DNA from: Leishmania donovani
Lineage: Eukaryota > Euglenozoa > Kinetoplastea > Trypanosomatida > Trypanosomatidae
Reading direction: 5' to 3'
Assembly (NCBI RefSeq): GCF_000227135.1
Contig: NC_018261.1
Location: 846,840-910,839, forward strand
DNA length: 64,000 nt
The first letter of the stretch is position 1, and each line of letters begins with the position of its first letter. Both the position numbers and the translations under genes were made by a program. Positions 10,510-21,632 of the stretch are shown here, piece by piece. The notes beneath the pieces are model-generated. The model was not told the origin of the DNA. It searched no databases and was given only the letters and a program-made list of their open reading frames with translations.

Positions 10510-13449
10510 CAAAAACCAGCAACTGCGACCAAGGACACGAGGCAGCTGGCACGAGAGAGCTTCTGTGCGTGTCAATGTATGTGAATGTGAGGGTGGGAAG
10601 GAGTACGTACGTGAATCTGCGTGCTTGTGTTTGTAGCGCGTGCCCTGCTGCTGCGGTTCCTCGTTCTGTTCTGTTCGGCAAGGCAAAGCGCCTAACGATG
10701 TGGGCGCCGCAAAGGAGCAGCTAGTGCGCCGTCTCCGCAGCTCGGCAACTTTCCAGGGGTGGGGTGGGGTTCGGTGGGGGAGCAGACGACCAGCGGCAGG
10801 CAGCTCGAAAAAAAAAAGCAGGAGGAAACTGTAAAATCACCACAACGTGCACACACACACACGCACGCCACCACAAAAAAAAAGGAGAAACAGGAGAGTG
10901 AGAAAAACGAGAGACCCACGTGGTAGTAGTATGGGGCGGGGCAGAGAACTGTTCCAGAGATACAGAGAGATAGAGAGACAACGAGAAAGCGCACAGACCA
11001 ACTCACACCACACAGAGACAGGGTGACGACAAGCGACGACACAACAGATGCTTCGGAAGAAGCAAAGGGAACGCAGGGAGGGGCAGCTGAAAAAAAAGCG
11101 GAGAGAGACCCTGGAGCAAAAAGAAAGCGAGGGGGAGCGTGGGGGAGAGGGGAGAACTGACAAGTTGAATGGCAGTGCCTGTGATCGTGTCTGTGTGTGT
11201 GTGTGTTGTGCGGCGCGGGAAGAGGGCGAGGAGGTGTCACAAAGCGAGGGATGCAGTGCGAGGCAGCAAGCACGCGGAGGAACAAGAAAAAGAGGTGTAA
11301 ACTGACTGGGGAGAGCGACGGGCAGGGGGTTGTGGGGCAAAAAGATAACCGCGATGGTACCTGAGGGTCAAGCGAGGCGAGATGCACGTGATACTGAACG
11401 CACCTGACGGAAAAGCAAAGAGGAGACGCTCAAACTCAGCACTCAGTGATGCATCGAACGAAAAAAAAAGACAGCAGGAGCCAACAACAGTGTTCATGTG
11501 AAATAAATAGCGAGGGTAACAGCGAAGGATGGCAACGCATCCGACCGAAGCAGCAGCAGCACGGACAAATTAAGACGAATACTAATGACACAAAAAATCA
11601 GAAACAGCCAGAAAACAAAATCGACACACAACACGCAGACACACCAAAAAGAAAACAAAGAAAACGAGCTCCCTTCTTTTGCTTGTGTGTCCTGTGTCGG
11701 CTTGTTCCGTTTTCTTTTTGTTTGTTGTAATCCCTTCGACTTCCAGGTTTACCAAAGACCACCCAAACTATTCTTTGTTTTTTTGCCCCTGCTCAGTCAA
11801 CTAAACACATACACAGAGACACGCACGCAAATAAAAGGGCAAGCAACAACGACAACGAGCGAAAAAAAAAAGAAGAATGGCGATCGAGACGGAGAGAGAG
11901 AGAACACGAGAGAAGAATACAGGTGATGACATAAAGGTGAAAACTAGACTAATAAAAGAGATGCGATCGCACTGATCTAGGAAAGAGCGGTAACCACACC
12001 CAATGCACTGCTTCAGCACAAACAAAATCAAAAAAAAAATAAAAAGAGGGCAGACAATTAATGCTGCTTGCCCGTATGCGCGACTGAGACACGACGAAAG
12101 AACAACGAGGACGGTTGAGAAGCGGCGAAATCGTAAAACAAAGAACCCGAATTCCAAGAGATGATGCCGCAAGGCAAGAGAGGGAAAAAGAATGAGAAGA
12201 AATATGGGAAACAACAAAAAAAAAATAAAATTTCCTCGGAACTTCCGTCCCTTCCTTGGCTGCTTCTCGCGCGCGCCTTTGCCTATTCAAGGGTGTTGTC
12301 GATGCGGGCCTTTGCCGGTCCTCGGTGTCGCTCTCTCTCTCTTCCGCCCGCTTCTGGTCTCCCTGCGGACCCTCGAATTCCTCCTCTATCGGCTTCGGCG
12401 CAGCGTCCTTCGCATGTGGTCGCCGGCAATGAGGACTCGTCCGCACCTAAAGTGAGAGCGAGCGAGTGCAAAGGGCTCGCAAACAAACAAAGGTGTCTAC
12501 CTTTTCTTCGTTGGCCAGCTTCACGACCGCCGCTACACGAGAGCGAGCACGTCAGCTCCAAGCGCACCTTGACGCAAATAGAGCCTACAACAACAGTAAA
12601 AATGGTGAAGCTTCCCTGACGGACACAAAAATCAGGCAAGCATACAAAAAAAAAAACGAAATGAGGTGCTTACAAGCCTGTCGTTACCCTAGAACGCACG
12701 GCCCTCTGTGACAAGGCTGTGCGTCACAGTGAGTCGACGGGATGAAGAGAGAAGACGACGTGTATGTCGGTACGCGAGGGCGAGATGGTACTGGCGAGCA
12801 AGCAAGATGTAAACGAAGAACAGACACAGATGAGAGCGTCTAGAACGAAAAACCATGGGCTGCTTTCTAATCCGCGGCACTTGGAAGTGAGTATTTTTCG
12901 GCCCTCAATAGTGGGCGATCGAAGGGGCAACGAGGGAGAGAAGAAGTCGATTAGTCGTGCGCTAGAGAGGCTCCATGTCATTGCCTAACCTGTGTCTTCG
13001 GCAGTTTCAGCGAACTTGTTGTACGTCGGCAAGGTAGGGACGAAGCTGAAGCGTGTGTTCCGCTCTTACGGCATCGCTGTTTATCGTTTCGCCGTGTGCA
13101 ACGAAAGTGTAGCGTCCAACCTTCCTTATCCGTGACGCCTCACACCCGGTTGCAGACATGATGGGGTAGAAAGGGGGGGGGGACAGATAATGGTACGACT
13201 GACGTGAACTCAGAGACAGGATGGTTAGAGCAGTGGGCATTCCAACACAGCAGTGAGGAAAGAGAGTTGTCACACATCACACTCACAAAAGTGCCTGTGC
13301 GTCCTGCCTGGAAGCCGGCCCAACAAAATTTTGGAGCTTCCTCCGCCAAAGACCAAGGGAAGAGGAGGCAAGCGCTTCCAGTGACAAGCAGAGGGATCGA
13401 TACTTTCATCTTCGGCGGGTCTTCGTACTACCATAGAAGAGTAGTCCAG

Positions 13450-14015
13450 CTCCACCCCACCTCGCCCTGGCGCAGGCCTCCGTTGCGCGGCACGAAGCAG
13501 GCCTAGGCGCGCGCGTTGCAGCAATGCGCCGACGCGGTCATGCGAGAGCACGGCCCCCTGCCTCAGCCTGTACCCACACCCACCCGCCGCGTCGCAGGTC
13601 GCCTCACAGCCGCTCCCTCACCACGCCGGTCGCCACCTCTGGTGCAGTCCAGTAGGCGTGACACTCAGGCCCTCCACCACACCAGGAGGCAGTGCTGAAG
13701 GCCGGCGGCAGGATACATTCGAGTCGCGCGGACACGCTGCCCGATCATAGGGGTGGCACAAGCTGTGGGCACTGCCGCCGGTCGCTCCGACGCAGCGCCG
13801 CGCAGGGCCTCCTCGCCGACGTGCGTAGCGGTAAGCATCACTCTGACCTCTCTCTACGCCGTGGATGCATGACCCTTTCACCAACAGAAGCGCTCTGGCA
13901 TCTGGCCGGGATAGGGAGGAGGGGCTGCTTGGCTTGCCCACAGAGTTGGGTACTGGACTCTGAGAAGTTACGCCTTGTGAGGTTGTGCCCTCCCCCCACC
14001 CCCGTCATCAGGGCA
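13450..14015. mobile_element. SIDER2-like short retroposon
   Basis: About 565 bp of non-coding, GC-rich sequence that aligns along its length with 50570-51140. Shared blocks in the same order include gcctcacagccgctccc (13602/50744), the cgccggtcgc block, ggaggggctgcttggct near the right end, and a gtactgg...ctgaga block. A third partial match is 1-70. Length, position in the presumed 3' untranslated region of a gene, and divergent multicopy nature fit the SIDER2 family of Leishmania, degenerate retroposons known to influence mRNA stability. I cannot fix the ends to the base or be certain of orientation. Confidence 0.7.
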
Positions 14016-15246
14016 GTTAGGCACGTGAGGAGGACAAGACAGAAGAGCGAGGTGTGCAGCAGAGGAATGCGTACGCACTCGAAGACATGCAGGCAAATCA
14101 AAATAGAAACGATGACAACGAGAGCGAGGGAGAGCAGTAGAAAGCGGAGCGTCGCAAGGACGAATTTGCTAGCAAAAATGTCAACTCTCTATGCGCGTCG
14201 AGGTATCGGTTTGAGTGCAGGTGCCTCTGCATCCACCGATGAAGTGAGGATCCGCGAATAAAAAAGAGGAAGGTATGCCGAGAGCGACTACGGTGCACGT
14301 TTGCAAGTGCGTCTCTGGGAAGCAGCGGTTGAGGGTGAGCGAGTCTCGTCAAGAAAGGAGAACAGATGGTGCCTCGCATGTTGTCGCAGGCCCCATGCGA
14401 AGGCGACATGGCACAACTCCAGTCGTGAGTCCGCGTCCGAAAATTGGAGGTGGCTTTGCGCTTTTCCGTCTTCCCGTTTGTCTTGTCTGCGTGCATTACC
14501 TTCTTTTTTCTTCCTTTGCCCCTGGCAACGTGCCAGAAGAGTATTTTGATAAGCCAGTGCTTCGCACACACTCGGACAGAGTAGAGTCTGATACCCAGAC
14601 CGGAGCGCGGCACTCTTCAGCCTTAGCTGGCGCGTGCCCTTCCCCACCAGACATCCCACGCATTCTCCGAATCTCTCTGCAGACAAGTGTAGCGAACCCG
14701 TTGTCACCACCTGTGCAGCATCGACTTTTCCGTTGAAGGCAACAGACAAGGCAGGCGGGTGCGCACACAAACCCATCCGGTGAAGCAATTCAAATGAGAA
14801 AGCGCGGAGGGCGAGGGAGATGGAAAGCGCAAAACAGATTGGCAACGAGAGGAGAGAACAAAGGCCACACTCGCGCCAAGGCGGGGCACACACGCACGCA
14901 CGAAAAAAGGGAAGATAAAGTGAGACCAATAAAAAAAAAACACGCGCGCACGCGCGCAAAAAAAAAGCCCATGCGATGTACCGCGAAGATGTAGAAGAGA
15001 CGAGGTCAAAGGAACAGCGTACACAAGACACGACAACATCAACGCACTCGTGGGGAGATACGATTTCATGAAACGCGAGCCACAGTCGCCAGAGCGGTGC
15101 GCAGGCACCGCGACGAGGCAGTGCAACGCGCGCAGAGCAATGACGGAGCTGGCAGTAGAGAAAGGGAGGAAAATGCAAACCAGAATCTTCGCCCTCTTTC
15201 ATCTTCGTGGCTCTTGCCAAGGCGACATGGCAAAGGATGCGAGCGC

Positions 15247-16575
15247 CTACGCAGCTCCAACGCGCTCCGACCGGAGGTGAACCTCACCATTCAGAATGCG
15301 CTGCAGGGCTGCCTGTAAATCGTCGTCGGAGTCAATATTCTCCAGCAGCGCGTACCGCACTGTTGTCGGCTTCGAATGGCGCAGAACCACAATGGACCCC
15401 GCCAAAGACGTCATCGCCTCCCCAGTAGACGCTATCTGCACACCAAAGTCGGCTTGGAGCTGCTGCAGCAACTCTTCCTTGTGCTGAGATGCCTCGAAGA
15501 AAAGCAACGGGTCGTTCTTGAAGTACTGGTGCACATTGTCGAGGTTGACGTGCTCGCTAAGGCTGAAAACGCACAGGGGGGACTGGCCGCGAATCTTGCG
15601 GGTCTGCGGCGCGCAAAACAGTGATATCACTTTTGGCGTGTATTCGACCGGTTCTACCGGAAGTGCTACAGAGGACTGCCGCGCGGCTTCTCGTGTCTGG
15701 TGCTGGCTTTCATCCTCGTCAAGGCTCACGGAGTTCATTGGGGCCTCCGTGCCGGCGCTGCACTCCTTCTCCGCGCAATCCAAGAAGAAGCGCGCGACGG
15801 GCTCATAGGCGATAGCCTTTTTCGCGTACGGCACCATCTCAAACTTCTCCTCTGCATCACCTTCGGCCGGGGTGTAGCGCAGTACGCCGATCATTGGGAG
15901 TTGCGAGACGCCTAAGGCCTTCGCCACACCCTTTTCAGGGCTACTGCTACCCGCGAACACCAGCGGCAGCTCCTTCAGCTTCGGCGACATGCCCATGACC
16001 GAAAACATCGGCGGTACCTTGTTCTTCGCGGAGAGCAGCACACCGATCATCTTCTTTGGCGCGTCTCGAGCGGCCTGCTTCATCTGCTCTGCTGTCGTCA
16101 CTGTCATGACCTTGCTCGAGCTGATTCCCTCGACCACCAAACTCTGCAGCGCCGCCGCTGTGCGTTGGCCTTGGTACTCCTGCGAGGAGGAGACGGACTT
16201 TGTGCCGCTCTTCCAGTACTTGATCGTCGGAAAGCCACGCACGCCAAACTGCTGTCCAATGTCGGCGTTCTTGTCAGCGTCGATCGCGCCAACGCGGATG
16301 GTGCCTTTCACCGACTCGGCAAATCGCTCATACTCGGGGTGGAACTGCTTGCAGTGGCCACACCACGGCGCATAAAAGAGGATGACCACCGGCTTGTGTG
16401 TATTAACAAATGCGTGCAGCGAGGCAGGCGTCAGCTCTGTGACAGCCGACGACCGTCCGTACGGGTACGCCAACGACGTGTGCACGAGACACGCGACCGC
16501 AAAAAGCGCTCCAAGGAGCTGCACTGCTGATGGGGTGCTACGGCACATTCTCTGCAGCGTCGACACAGAGATCAA
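15247..16575 (-). CDS. Protein disulfide isomerase-like thioredoxin-domain protein
   Basis: 442 residues. A hydrophobic stretch at about 18-36 after a short basic start looks like a secretory signal, so the protein should enter the ER. One thioredoxin domain follows with the active site WCGHC (Cys72 and Cys75) and the following VGAIDAD and GFPTIKYW landmarks typical of PDI 'a' domains. Residues about 165-400 look like redox-inactive thioredoxin-like folds. The overall plan, one active domain plus a long tail, resembles P5/MPD1-type PDIs. The C-terminus ends in RSERVGAA with no KDEL-type retrieval signal, so steady-state location is open. Met10 (16548) is an alternative start that would still leave the signal segment. 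Expected role: disulfide formation or isomerisation in secretory proteins. Confidence 0.88.
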   Translation of the reverse strand: MISVSTLQRMCRSTPSAVQLLGALFAVACLVHTSLAYPYGRSSAVTELTPASLHAFVNTHKPVVILFYAPWCGHCKQFHPEYERFAESVKGTIRVGAIDADKNADIGQQFGVRGFPTIKYWKSGTKSVSSSQEYQGQRTAAALQSLVVEGISSSKVMTVTTAEQMKQAARDAPKKMIGVLLSAKNKVPPMFSVMGMSPKLKELPLVFAGSSSPEKGVAKALGVSQLPMIGVLRYTPAEGDAEEKFEMVPYAKKAIAYEPVARFFLDCAEKECSAGTEAPMNSVSLDEDESQHQTREAARQSSVALPVEPVEYTPKVISLFCAPQTRKIRGQSPLCVFSLSEHVNLDNVHQYFKNDPLLFFEASQHKEELLQQLQADFGVQIASTGEAMTSLAGSIVVLRHSKPTTVRYALLENIDSDDDLQAALQRILNGEVHLRSERVGAA

Positions 16576-18515
16576 GAAGAGTCCGCGGCACGACCGACGG
16601 AGTCGAACGGAGGAATAAGTTTAATAGCCAACGCTGCGTGTGCCTCTGAGTGGTGGCGTGAAGAGGGTCGCCGAGAGGGGAGAAGAGGTCAACGATAAGA
16701 GTCCAACAGAGAAGACAGCGAGAGCAGAAACGGAACAGTCATAACGAGCCAATGAGGAGGGATCGGAGAACAGAGCGCCGTCAGAGGAAATACGAAAGAA
16801 AAACGAAAAGAAATGCTGCGAGGAAGTAGTCACACTGTGCCCAACGGGAGGAGAAACAAACAGGGCGCTGTGCAAGGTCCTTCACGGGCGCGAAATTGCT
16901 GCAACCAGAAGCACCGTCGTACAGAAACACAACGTGCAGGCCGAGCAAGCCGCGTCTTGGACCGCACAGCTTCTGCGTGTGAAGGTCGGCAGACTACCTG
17001 CTTCTGTGGTACTGGTGATCCCGCGAGCTGTGTAAAAACAAGACAACACGTCGAAGAAAAACGAAAGAGAACGTGTTTTGTTTGGTGCTCTTGTTCAGGG
17101 CGTACTCTTCTCCAAAACGTGTGCGATGTGTGTGTGTGTGTGTGTAGAGTGTGGGGGGTCGTCGTGCTTGCGGAGAGGGAAGGATAGAGAGAGAAACACG
17201 GTGACGCGGTAAACCAGTTGCATAGATGAAAAAGGAGGAAAGTGGTGCGAGTCGACGGCATCCGTCCGCGTAGGCGGAGGCGCCCACACAGGAGAGCGGG
17301 CCGAGAGATGGAAAAGAAGCGAACGAGAAGAATAAAAGAGGGTGGTGCACAACACAGAAAAACCATGTCGAAATGGAGCAGGCGGCAACACACAACAGTG
17401 CTGCTGGACGGGAGGCTTCGTCTTTTTTTCCTTCGTACGGTGTCTCCTGGCTGCCCCTCTCGTGCGTTGCATGCCCTGTGTGTGCGTGTGTGTGCATCTA
17501 TGTGAGGACCTCACTCGTACAGGCCCCCGAAGGGTGGGTTGTCACACACTCACATGCTGAAACATGCAACAGCGTCTCGTCGCCGCCATATGCCTCTTCA
17601 TCGCCGCATTTCGTCTTCCTATTTAGTGTTGTCGGTTTTGGGCCCGAGTGGGGGGGGGCGGGGCAACAAATTCGAAAACACACACACACGAACCCGATGA
17701 ATGTTCTGCGCGACCTTTTTCCGCCGTTTCGATTCTTGCCCTTCGAAGGCAGGAGAAGATGCCGAGGGCAGAGGAAAGGTCGGCCCATAGAGGTAGGGAG
17801 ACGGCCCAATGAAAACAACAAAAGACAGCCGTCGCCGCCCTAGCGTGAACGGCGCGACCTACCCTCGCCATCTGCGCATGGCAGGTGCCGTCCCATGTGA
17901 TTGTGTGCGACTGTGCTAGTGTTCCCAGATGCACAGGGAGTGGGGGCATAAACATGTGAGCACATCGCCTAGAACAGCTTGCGTCAACTTCATCACCGCG
18001 TCACGGCCGCGGTCGCAGGCGGTGCGGCACGCACGAACCACATCGTGTCCTGGCTCTGCCCCCCGTCGTGTATGCACGTGCTGTTGATGCCACAACAGCA
18101 GCGGAAGAAATCAAATGTGAAAAGCGTGGAGAAAATAGTCAAGGCACGCAGGTGGGACTCTGTCTGGTTCACGGAAACGGAAAAAACCGCCGAATGCGCA
18201 GTGACTCCGAGGGCCCCTCCATGCGCGCTTCGGCGGAGAGGACGCCGTCAACGTTGAGCAGCTCGCAGTCGTCCGCGAGAGCCGTGCCGTGGTCCATGGC
18301 GCGCTCGTGCTTCTTGACCGGCATCCTCAACTCGCGTCCACTAGCGTTGCGAGCCGACGCCTTTTGCGGCAGGAGATGAAGCTCGGTTATAAATCGGGTC
18401 ACGGAGCGCACGTGCGCGGCGACGCTGCTGCAGTCAGTGAGATTCGAAGCGGCTGGAGAGCCGCGCTGTCGCCCGCTGGCCGAGGAGGAAGTCCGTCAGG
18501 AGACTATCCAGGTCG
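16576..18515. other. Intergenic region between the 204-aa gene and the PDI-like gene
   Basis: It contains a GT run near 17126-17146, purine-rich tracts and several overlapping low-complexity ORFs without motifs. Its right end (18434-18515) may actually be the displaced 3' end of the neighbouring coding sequence (see that entry). Nothing else recognised. Confidence 0.5.
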
Positions 18516-19130
18516 TCATCCTTGTTGCCGCACCGTCTCCTTTTTCGGGCGTAGAATCGAGCATGCTGGGTCGCCATCGACGCAGATCGCCAACAGCACC
18601 GCACCGCTCGCGCAAGCGCTGATCGGAAAGCGTGGAGCGAAGAAAGCGCGCTTGATCAAGTAGGCGAACTGGCCCTCCGGCAATGCGGATATGTCCATCC
18701 ACTGCAGCAAGGACATGGTGCCAATCTCCGTGTCTGCTTCGCGCCGCCGCTCTACTCGCCGTCGCTCCTCAAGGTTGTCCTTGTCGGTGTATGTTGAGCC
18801 TTCACGCCAGAGGTCGTCTCCGTGGGCATCCCTGCTTCCCGTTTCGTTTTCTGTTCCCGCTCGCCCATCGGTAGTCTCTTGCAGTCCCACCCACTTGCCG
18901 TCATTCGGGGACGCCTTCATCGTGGGAGCATCGGACGAAGGTAGCAGAGGTGAACGCTGCTGTGCCCGCTCCACAGCTTTGTCTTGCGAAGTTGGCACAG
19001 ACGGCAAACCCGGCGAAGCGGCAGAGGCGGCGGTTGTTGCGGCGGTCAATGAAGCAGGTTTGCTATTCGGCTGCGTATCCGTAGGCGCAAGACTCTCGGA
19101 CGGGTGTCCCAAAGCAAGTGTCTTCGTCAT
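18516..19130 (-). CDS. Hypothetical protein; 3' end possibly frameshifted
   Basis: I do not recognise this 204-residue protein. It has a disordered, Ala/Ser/Thr/Pro-rich first half, a charged Glu/Arg stretch, then a better-ordered part with MSLLQWMDISALPEGQFAYL and a short hydrophobic segment. The open frame extends 61 residues further upstream, but a pyrimidine tract and AG at 19143-19170 lie inside that extension, so I start at the ATG at 19130. The end is doubtful. After LRPKK, next to an AAAAA run, the frame used here stops soon, while another frame continues with coding-like text (KDDDLDSLLTDFLLGQ) to a stop at 18434. A one-base error or true frameshift in that run is possible. Confidence 0.55.
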   Translation of the reverse strand: MTKTLALGHPSESLAPTDTQPNSKPASLTAATTAASAASPGLPSVPTSQDKAVERAQQRSPLLPSSDAPTMKASPNDGKWVGLQETTDGRAGTENETGSRDAHGDDLWREGSTYTDKDNLEERRRVERRREADTEIGTMSLLQWMDISALPEGQFAYLIKRAFFAPRFPISACASGAVLLAICVDGDPACSILRPKKETVRQQG

Positions 19131-21632
19131 GGCGCCGCGGCACTGGCGTCCAAGAACGCAGAAGAGAGGCGGCGGTGGGTCTGCAAAAGACCCGCAAGAG
19201 GCTGAGAAGAGCCAGTACACGAGCATGGCGCACTGAGTGATCAGTGTGTGCACCGATTGCGAGACGTGCGGCGGAGAAGAAGCCCGAATCCATAATAATT
19301 GTATGACCTCCACCTGCGCCGCTGTTGGGCGAAAGACGTTGTGGCAGGTGGTTGTACCCGCGACAGAGGCCCCAGAAGGAAGGCTATATTACAGGGGATG
19401 GTGAAAAAGAAGAGACCGCAGCTGTCGATATGTGTGTGTGTGTGTGGGTGCTCCGGCGGCTGCCACGAGTCTCTGTCAGACACACACACGCACACACATC
19501 ACTGCTGAGCGCGTAGGTAGCAATGGCGGAGCGGACACATGCGTGCGCCGTCCCCATCCCGTCAGAAAGCACACTGCGCGCCAAAGAGACGTCTTCGTGC
19601 AGGCAAAAAGAAAGAATACAGAGTGCTGTGAGGCGCGCGAGAGACCGCGATAGCAACAGCAGCAACACGACAACAGCACGCAAATCTAAAAAAAAGCACA
19701 ACACACTTGTCCTTTTCTGCGCTCATGACCGGTAGAAGCACTCACGTCGCCTCTAGCCCTGAGAACGCCGCCTTTTGGTGCGCGTGCGTGTATGCGACGC
19801 CCGTTTGGTTTTCAAAGATGTGGGAAAGTTATCGGAGCTCACTGCCTGTCAGCCGCGCCCGGCGAATCATAGAAAAAAAAAAACAAGATAATAGTGCGAG
19901 CACTGTTGCCAACACAACCGCTCTCGCACTTCACCTCCTCTTCGTCTTTGTGCACGTGGAAGCGGAGGAGTGATATCCGGGAGGGGGGAGAAGCGATGAC
20001 GACTGAGAAGAAACAAACGATCACACACAAACACATATATTGTATGCTGCTGGTGAAGTAGAGAGGCAGGGCAACTCGTCAAAACTAGATGGGTGTGCTA
20101 CGCCTCTCTCCGACCCCCCTCCCCTCTTTCCACAGCCGGGCTGTCTGCGTGCTCGGCGCTCGTATCGGTGGCTGTGCGTGAGCCGCGGTATATCTTAGTG
20201 TCGGCACTGTTTCTCTTTGTTTGTCGCCGTTCGTATGCGTCCCGCTCTGCTGAAAACCCGAGCCGAAAGTGAAGAGGCAAGGTGCCGCCCCCTGGCGTGT
20301 GAAAAAGCGCGAAGTCGCTCATGAAACCACAGGAGGGCGGGCGGCTAAAAAAGACAACGAGGGGAAGGCCGTTGCGTGCGTTGATGCATCTGCGAATCAC
20401 GGCGCCAACTATGCAACCGCAGCTATGATCCCCACGTGAGCTAGGTCCACAGGGCCGGCAGCGTTCGATTCCATCCACCAAGAAGGGGTGACAGAGGGGC
20501 TAGGGGTACAGGGGGCCGCTCGTCTCATCTATCCTCCCTCTCCTCATCCGTTATCGATCTCTCATTGTGTGCAGCGACGAAACGTCATCGCTGTCTCGAT
20601 TGCGGAGACCAGGAGAAAGAAAAGCGCCAGCCGCCAAGTGTGAAGATGGAGTGGGGGTGTTGTGTCTCGCAGGGAGGAGGGGGGGGGGCATGCAAAAAAA
20701 GCGTAAAAGGGCAATCGGAGAGAGAGCGGGGGAGAGGGCGTGGGCGTGCGTGCGTGTGGACGAAAAAAGCTGATATGAACGAAAGAGGTGGACGAAAGAG
20801 GCTTGAAGGAAGGCTGCTGCGTGCGCATGCCTGCGCATCGCCGCAAGGCACCACTACCACACCGAAAAGCAAAGCAAAGGGGTCAGCGGAGGGCCACGCC
20901 AACGGTCACGATAGCGTCTTAGATCCACTGCGCAGTGGCATTGGTTCAACGGAGATTGTGCAAGCACTGCGGAAGCGGTAAGGCGACAAACAAACCGAAA
21001 ACAACAAAAGGTACAGCGCGGCCAGGAATGGGCAGAATGCTGCGTGTGGTGTTCTTCGTTGGCCGTGATGCATCGACGGCGATTCCTTCGTCATTGTCCT
21101 TTCATGACTCTGGCTTTGCCCCACCTCCGACGGCCTAGCCGCGCATCTGTGAGGTAATGCAGCTGTGCGCGAGACACGGATTCGCCTAATCGCTTCTTTG
21201 CTGCTGCCCAATGTGCACACTAGCACGCTACAGCTACGCTCGGCGGCACAAGAAGAGGCCCATCCCTTGACGAGACTCGCGTGTCTCAGAGAGCCGAAGA
21301 GAGGGCGGAACGAAAAAAAAAAGAAAACGAAAAGACGAAGCGTAGGCCACTCTACCATAGCACAGGCAGAGGTGTGCATCTATAAGCTCGAGAGAGAGCA
21401 ACACGGCAGAGACAAAAAAAGCGTCGTTGCCGAGGCGGTGGTGTATGGAGAGCGGCTTTGGGTACAGCTGTCCGTGCACAGCCACAAGCCGCAGCCTCTA
21501 CTTCACTCCCGCCCACCCAACCCCCTTTCGCACTCACACGTCACGAGTTTCTGTCGACAGAGCGCTCCGCACCATCGCTCCTTCTTTCGGCCGCATCCCA
21601 TCGGCCTCTCCCCCGTCTCCTCCCAACCCGTG
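19131..21632. other. 2.5-kb intergenic region
   Basis: 3' flank of the 1079-residue gene and 5' flank of the 204-residue gene. Contains TG/CA runs around 19430-19500 and A-rich tracts. Minus-strand ORFs (20098-20481, 20906-21379) carry no motif and contain translated pyrimidine tracts, so they are not called. No gene seen. Confidence 0.5.
19143..19170 (-). promoter_or_regulatory. Probable splice acceptor region of the 204-aa gene
   Basis: The minus strand reads a CT-rich tract (19160-19170) and then an AG at 19143-19144, 12 nt upstream of the ATG at 19130. If used, it removes the upstream in-frame extension and decides the start. Confidence 0.45.

Larger units (their letters stand above)
10392..15246. 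other. 4.9-kb intergenic region between PDI-like and kinase-phosphatase genes
   Basis: This holds the 5' flank of the kinase-phosphatase gene (CA/GA tract near 10480-10510) and the long 3' flank of the PDI-like gene, including a SIDER2-like element at about 13450-14015. Minus-strand ORFs of 80-310 residues occur (for example 11949-12446, 12283-12639, 14288-15220), but they are rich in Cys, Phe, Ser and Arg, as expected from translated polypyrimidine tracts. They overlap one another and show no motif, so I do not call a gene. Confidence 0.55.

Noticed and set aside
11949..12639. Overlapping minus-strand ORFs in the PDI to kinase-phosphatase interval (165 and 118 residues)
   Set aside because: Some charged text looks coding-like, but the frames run into translated pyrimidine tracts, overlap one another and match no family.
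14288..15220. 310-residue minus-strand ORF directly downstream of the PDI-like stop
   Set aside because: It is extremely rich in Cys, Phe, Ser and Arg, typical of translated polypyrimidine and intergenic DNA, and it sits in the presumed 3' untranslated region.
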